Assembly (NCBI GenBank): GCA_041660545.1
Contig: JBAZWE010000074.1
Span: 1-9,522, forward strand
Source of the DNA: JBAZWE01 sp041660545
GTDB taxonomy: Bacteria; Actinomycetota; Thermoleophilia; BMS3ABIN01
DNA length: 9,522 nt
Reading direction: 5' to 3'
The translations under genes and the position numbers were made by a program. Numbering within the stretch: the stretch's first letter is position 1; each line of letters begins with the position of its first letter. Shown here in pieces: positions 7,501 to 9,522 of the stretch. Below the pieces are notes generated by a model. It did no database searches, was not told the DNA's origin, and saw only the letters and a program-made list of their open reading frames with translations.

Positions 7501-8074
7501 TCTTCAGAATGTCAGGGACAAGAGCACGATCACGGTGATCGGCATGATCGGCAAGATCAAGCGGCTGACCACCAAGAAAGGCGATCCCATGGCCTTTGTC
7601 AATCTGGAAGATCTGGAAAGCAGCGCCGAAGTTGTCGTCTTCAGCGACCTCTACAACAACTGCAAGGATCTGCTGGTTGAAGACGAGGTGATCGTCGTCA
7701 GAGGCCGCGCCGACCACAAGGGGGTCGACGAGGAGGGGAACCGCGAGGTAAAGATAATCGCCAGCGAGATCAGCGAGTTTGTACGCCGTGAGGGCGGAGG
7801 GGAACCGGACGGCGACGACGATGTACAACTAGTCCTCGATGTAAACCACGACGGTTTTACTCCGGATCTGCTCGACGGTATGAAGAGCCTTTGTTGCAGT
7901 TATCCGGGAGCCGTACCCGTGATCCTGAACATGACCACCGCCGATGGCGTGCGTAAACTGAAGCTGGCCCGGCAATATCACGTCAGTCCCGCGGAGGAAT
8001 TTCTCTCCCGCATGGAAGGATTGCTGGGCGAGCGCAGCGTCAGCCTGGCATCCGCCGTTCACCCTGACGCCTGA
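4508..8074 (+). CDS. dnaE: DNA polymerase III alpha subunit (replicative polymerase)
   Basis: This is the catalytic subunit of the replicative polymerase, 1188 residues from TTG 4508. The N-terminal PHP domain has a full metal-ligand set: HVH (His25, His27), Asp34, His72 in TDHG, Glu97, His116, Cys166 in TGCLNG, and Asp234/His236 in NDVHY. Known actinobacterial DnaE1 enzymes use this pattern for built-in 3'-5' proofreading. The polymerase core has GRGSAAGS, the catalytic PDIDIDF (Asp426, Asp428) and the third aspartate in KMDFLGLR (Asp580). A helix-hairpin-helix lies near 845-862, a beta-clamp-binding motif QGSIF at 933-937, and an OB-fold at about 1005-1090. A C-terminal domain of about 90 residues follows. 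The start at TTG rather than GTG 4490 rests on GGGAGA spacing and promoter position. An extra segment of roughly a dozen residues (about 40-51, SSPEPKSKNEEP) interrupts the PHP domain early. The core motifs are intact. Confidence 0.97.
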   Translation: MSKSNANTIGDSAATPPPGGFVHLHVHSEYSVLDGAVRISSPEPKSKNEEPLPSLLGRCRELGMNAVAVTDHGVISGAIELYQEATKLGIKPIIGFEAYVVEDRNDKSKAREDRFHLTLLAENNTGYQNLVKISSRGFLEGYYYKPRIDMNVLREHSDGIIALTGCLNGRLSHLLFTGDKQGAVEEVRILQEIFGQDNVYIEIQYQGLSEQDKVNPLIKELASEVGRPLVATNDVHYLKHEDASSHDALLCIQTGSTLLDANRLKFQGDQFYLKSAEEMAQAFSDVPEALSSTVEIAGRCNVNLDFGNLLIPSFETPDGSDGYDYLCHLCEEGLGRRYSDGLAAETRERLEFELATIREMGFASYFLIVWDFVKYARDNDIAVGPGRGSAAGSLVSYCLGITDIDPLKYDLLFERFLNPGRKSMPDIDIDFSPVDREKVLAYVTERYGRENVAQIITFGTMAARAATRDAGRVMGVPYGVVDKIAKLIPEGPGITLEACLKPGQELKAAYDSDPQTKEVIDIARPLEGLIRQDSIHAAGVVISDRPLTEYIPLQQKGVDAEVVTQFTMNYVEKLGLLKMDFLGLRNLDILKAAVRLIKDSRGIEINLSNLPLDDEKTYEMLRQGQSDGVFQLESSGMKESLRDVGPTCFEDIIAMVALYRPGPMEYIPVYARNKRDPEGVEYLDPRLKEILEATNGVAIYQEQLMEIAKKVGGLTPAEADDLRKSIGKKNKALLATLKSKFVEGCKENKVAPAAIEKLWKLMEAAAGYSFNKSHAAAYAMVAYQTAWLKANYPVEYMAATISSVMSTKDKVPFYVDVCSRMGIEVLPPDVNESGSDFRVVETRIRFGLTAVKNVGAKVIESIIEARVQDGPFVSAFDFCRRVDSQQLKKNALESLIKCGALDSTGASRKGMLEVMAQALAMGSQAQQDSLMGQGSIFDLGVEDSSNHEVTDPDIPTHEYSSQDLSRLEKETLGIFISGHPLIGMEGEIARYGAKTITGLQNVRDKSTITVIGMIGKIKRLTTKKGDPMAFVNLEDLESSAEVVVFSDLYNNCKDLLVEDEVIVVRGRADHKGVDEEGNREVKIIASEISEFVRREGGGEPDGDDDVQLVLDVNHDGFTPDLLDGMKSLCCSYPGAVPVILNMTTADGVRKLKLARQYHVSPAEEFLSRMEGLLGERSVSLASAVHPDA

Positions 8075-8145
8075 AAAAAATCGCGGCGCCTTGTCTCGAG
8101 CCCTCCGTTATGATAGCTTCCCATCTTACTTGCCAGCAGTATTTT

Positions 8146-8153
8146 AAGGAGAG
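8146..8153 (+). promoter_or_regulatory. Strong ribosome-binding site selecting a TTG start
   Basis: AAGGAGAG is near-consensus, and its GGAG core ends six bases before TTG 8158. The in-frame ATG at 8110 has no such site, and its extra 16 residues do not resemble the family, so TTG is preferred. Confidence 0.8.
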
Positions 8154-8157
8154 AACG

Positions 8158-8535
8158 TTGCCGACAGCCAAGGAAGCGCTGCAGGAACTTTTGGAGATGT
8201 CTTCGAGCGTCCGCCATGCGGTACTGGTGCGGGGTGCAAACGAAGTGCTGGCCAGCACCTTAGCCAACACCGAGTCGGAGACTCAGATGGTAAGTATGGC
8301 TCGCGATATTCTCGAGGCCGCCCGTGAAGCGGCAGACGAGATGGACAGGGCCGCGCTCAGCCAGCTTTTTGTCGAGGCGAAATCGGGATGTGTTTTCATA
8401 GTCACCGGCGCTGATGACACCTGGCTTGCAGCCACTACAGGCAATGATCCCACCGTCGGCCTGGTCCTTTATGACGCCAACACCGCCCTGAAAACCGCCC
8501 TGGAAAGTGAAATGGGCGCCGAGGGCTCCAAGTAG
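8158..8535 (+). CDS. Roadblock/LC7 domain protein
   Basis: This 125-residue protein is essentially one Roadblock/LC7 domain, a small alpha/beta dimerising fold found in MglB, in bacterial GTPase regulators and in eukaryotic dynein and Ragulator subunits. Visible signs are the early strand HAVLVRG, a long amphipathic helix around SMARDILEAAREAADEMDR, the strand pair FVEAKSGCVFIVTGADDTWL followed by LAATTG, and the closing VGLVLYDANTALKTALE helix. The start is a TTG with a strong AAGGAGAG site. It begins 83 bp after dnaE. Its stop codon overlaps the ribosome-binding site of the next gene, so the two are probably translated together. No Ras-like MglA-type GTPase, the usual partner, is in the window. 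The family assignment is from pattern recognition; the specific role is unknown. Roadblock proteins commonly act as dimeric scaffolds or GTPase regulators. Confidence 0.8.
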   Translation: MPTAKEALQELLEMSSSVRHAVLVRGANEVLASTLANTESETQMVSMARDILEAAREAADEMDRAALSQLFVEAKSGCVFIVTGADDTWLAATTGNDPTVGLVLYDANTALKTALESEMGAEGSK

Positions 8536-8544
8536 GAGACGACT

Positions 8545-8751
8545 ATGGCCAAGGGAAGATTCTTTTTTGGATTTCTGCTCTCAGTGGCATCCGCGCTGGG
8601 ATTGACCTACCTTTTGCGCCGTATCAGGCGCCAGCCAAGGGTCGAGATGTACTTCGATGACGGCTCGATGCTGGCTATAAACAGCAAGACCTCCGAGGTT
8701 TCAGCCAGGATGACCGGCATGGCCGACGATCTGCTCAAGAGGGCTTTGTAG
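8545..8751 (+). CDS. Small single-span membrane protein, partner of the Roadblock gene
   Basis: This 68-residue protein is of unknown function. It has one hydrophobic segment (about 6-24), then an arginine cluster RRIRR (25-29), predicting the C-terminal 40 residues in the cytoplasm by the positive-inside rule. The tail has a strand-like part, VEMYFDDGSML (33-43), and a final helix-like part, ARMTGMADDLLKRAL (54-68). The ATG at 8545 follows GGAG (8535-8538) by six bases; that site overlaps the Roadblock stop codon, with only 9 bp between the genes. A membrane anchor for the Roadblock protein is a reasonable inference. Its last 17 bases overlap the end of the opposing minus-strand gene. Confidence 0.75.
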   Translation: MAKGRFFFGFLLSVASALGLTYLLRRIRRQPRVEMYFDDGSMLAINSKTSEVSARMTGMADDLLKRAL

Positions 8752-9522
8752 AAGTCCCGCGGTCCCGGATCTTGAGTTTTTCCAGCACCGAAGCCGCCAG
8801 TTTCCCCGCATAAGATCTGGCCTGTGCCGGCATGGGGGCTTCCCCGTATCGTTTCTTTTCCACCATCTCGGAAAGAAGGCTGAACTCGGTTGAGTTCAGG
8901 TAGCAGGAAACCCGTCCGGAGAAATCCCTCAAAGTTTCATCCGCGCGGCGCGTCAGACCCTTCTCTTGCAGCTTTTCCGCCAGCCCGAAATAATCAGAAA
9001 GAATGGTTTCATCGAGATACTCAGGGCTGAGAGACTCAAGCAGCGCGCGACGCCTTCTTCTTCCAAGAGTCAGTCTCCCAACAAGAGCCCTTGCCCCGGC
9101 AACCAGTGATATTATCGCCAGCGTCACTGCGCCTATCATCACCAGGGGTAGTGAATTGGCGAAGGAGATACCTGCCGCGGCCGCGCTTCCCACCGACGAT
9201 AAAGCGTTTCCGACCGGGCCGCTTCCCAGGGCGTTTCCCAGATAGGACACTATCCTGCCCGCGATCCAGTTACCTTGATTCTGGTTTGCCGGGCTTGGTA
9301 CGTCGAACCCGGGCGTGGGATCGAATGGAGCCCAGCCGGCGCCACCGAAGTAGACTTCGACCCAAGCATGAGCATCACTTTGCTTGATCTCCCAAAGACC
9401 GGTGAAGGGATTGTAGGCGCCCCCGCTATAACCGGTAACCACCCGCGCCGGAATGCCTATACTCCTTGCCATCACCGCCATTGATGAAGAGAAATGTTCG
9501 CAATATCCGGCCTTCTCCTCAA
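8735..9522 (-). CDS. TgpA-type transglutaminase-like membrane protein, C-terminal part (cut by window end)
   Basis: The frame is open to the window edge, so the N-terminal half, expected to be a multi-span DUF3488-like membrane domain, is outside; 261 residues are visible. They begin within the transglutaminase core: GYCEHF with the catalytic cysteine (codon 9500-9502), MARSIGIPARVVTGY, DAHAWVEVYF with the catalytic histidine (9368-9370), and FDPTP with the catalytic aspartate (9320-9322). The triad is complete. A Gly/Ala/Asn-rich stretch and one membrane span (LPLVMIGAVTLAIISLVAGA, about visible residues 124-143) follow, then an arginine-rich cytoplasmic tail resembling the DUF4129 region (RRADETLRDFSGRV). 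This layout puts the transglutaminase domain outside the membrane. Such genes often sit next to MoxR ATPase and DUF58 genes, so these may lie beyond 9522. It stops at 8735-8737, overlapping the convergent plus-strand gene by 17 bp. Confidence 0.88.
   Translation of the reverse strand, partial: EEKAGYCEHFSSSMAVMARSIGIPARVVTGYSGGAYNPFTGLWEIKQSDAHAWVEVYFGGAGWAPFDPTPGFDVPSPANQNQGNWIAGRIVSYLGNALGSGPVGNALSSVGSAAAAGISFANSLPLVMIGAVTLAIISLVAGARALVGRLTLGRRRRRALLESLSPEYLDETILSDYFGLAEKLQEKGLTRRADETLRDFSGRVSCYLNSTEFSLLSEMVEKKRYGEAPMPAQARSYAGKLAASVLEKLKIRDRGTSTKPS

Noticed and set aside
6962..7828. 288-residue minus-strand open frame opposite dnaE
   Set aside because: Antisense to the conserved C-terminal half of dnaE, with no domain or ribosome-binding evidence; a shadow frame.
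8091..8119. Possible promoter for the Roadblock gene (TTGTCT with TAGCTT at 17 bp, or TATGAT at 8109-8114)
   Set aside because: The better -10 (TATGAT) is only 12 bp from TTGTCT, and the 17-bp pairing has a poor -10. A promoter may exist, but I cannot place it.
8110..8157. Longer N-terminus for the Roadblock protein from ATG 8110
   Set aside because: No ribosome-binding site precedes it, while AAGGAGAG is ideally placed for TTG 8158 and would lie inside the longer reading.
9003..9484. Plus-strand open frames opposite the transglutaminase gene
   Set aside because: The minus strand has a complete Cys-His-Asp transglutaminase triad over this interval; the plus-strand frames are Arg/Pro/Ser-rich shadows.

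Overview
The window is a stretch of bacterial chromosome carrying mostly housekeeping genes. By eye it is moderately G+C-rich, with tightly packed genes, Shine-Dalgarno leaders and some TTG starts. A replicative DnaE polymerase with a complete PHP metal site, a stand-alone Roadblock/LC7 protein and a TgpA-type transglutaminase would fit a deep-branching actinobacterial lineage. That placement is inference, because there is no rRNA or other diagnostic marker here. I see no mobile element, CRISPR array, tRNA or rRNA.

Layout: (1) 1-1143, the 3' two thirds of cimA (citramalate synthase), cut by the window start. (2) 1173-1805, a fumarylacetoacetate-hydrolase-family enzyme, 29 bp behind cimA and probably co-transcribed. 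(3) 1899-3872, a full-length recQ helicase with helicase core, zinc site, RQC and HRDC, preceded by an extended -10 element. (4) 4016-4357, an isolated gene for a small four-helix membrane protein, with a 7-bp-stem inverted repeat in its leader and an intrinsic terminator behind it. (5) 4508-8074, dnaE, with a good sigma70-type promoter (TTGAAC, 17 bp, TAGAAT) whose position supports a TTG start. (6) 8158-8535 and 8545-8751, a Roadblock/LC7 protein and a 68-residue single-span membrane protein, coupled so that the second gene's ribosome-binding site overlaps the first gene's stop codon. (7) 8735-9522, minus strand, the C-terminal part of a transglutaminase-like membrane protein that overlaps the previous gene tail to tail by 17 bp and runs off the window.

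Functional links are limited. CimA and the FAH enzyme may share pyruvate or 2-oxoacid chemistry. RecQ and DnaE both handle DNA, but the membrane-protein unit and its terminator separate them. The least explained parts are the Roadblock/membrane-protein pair and the isolated four-helix membrane protein. No clearly new multi-gene system is evident, and these two are the best candidates for follow-up.
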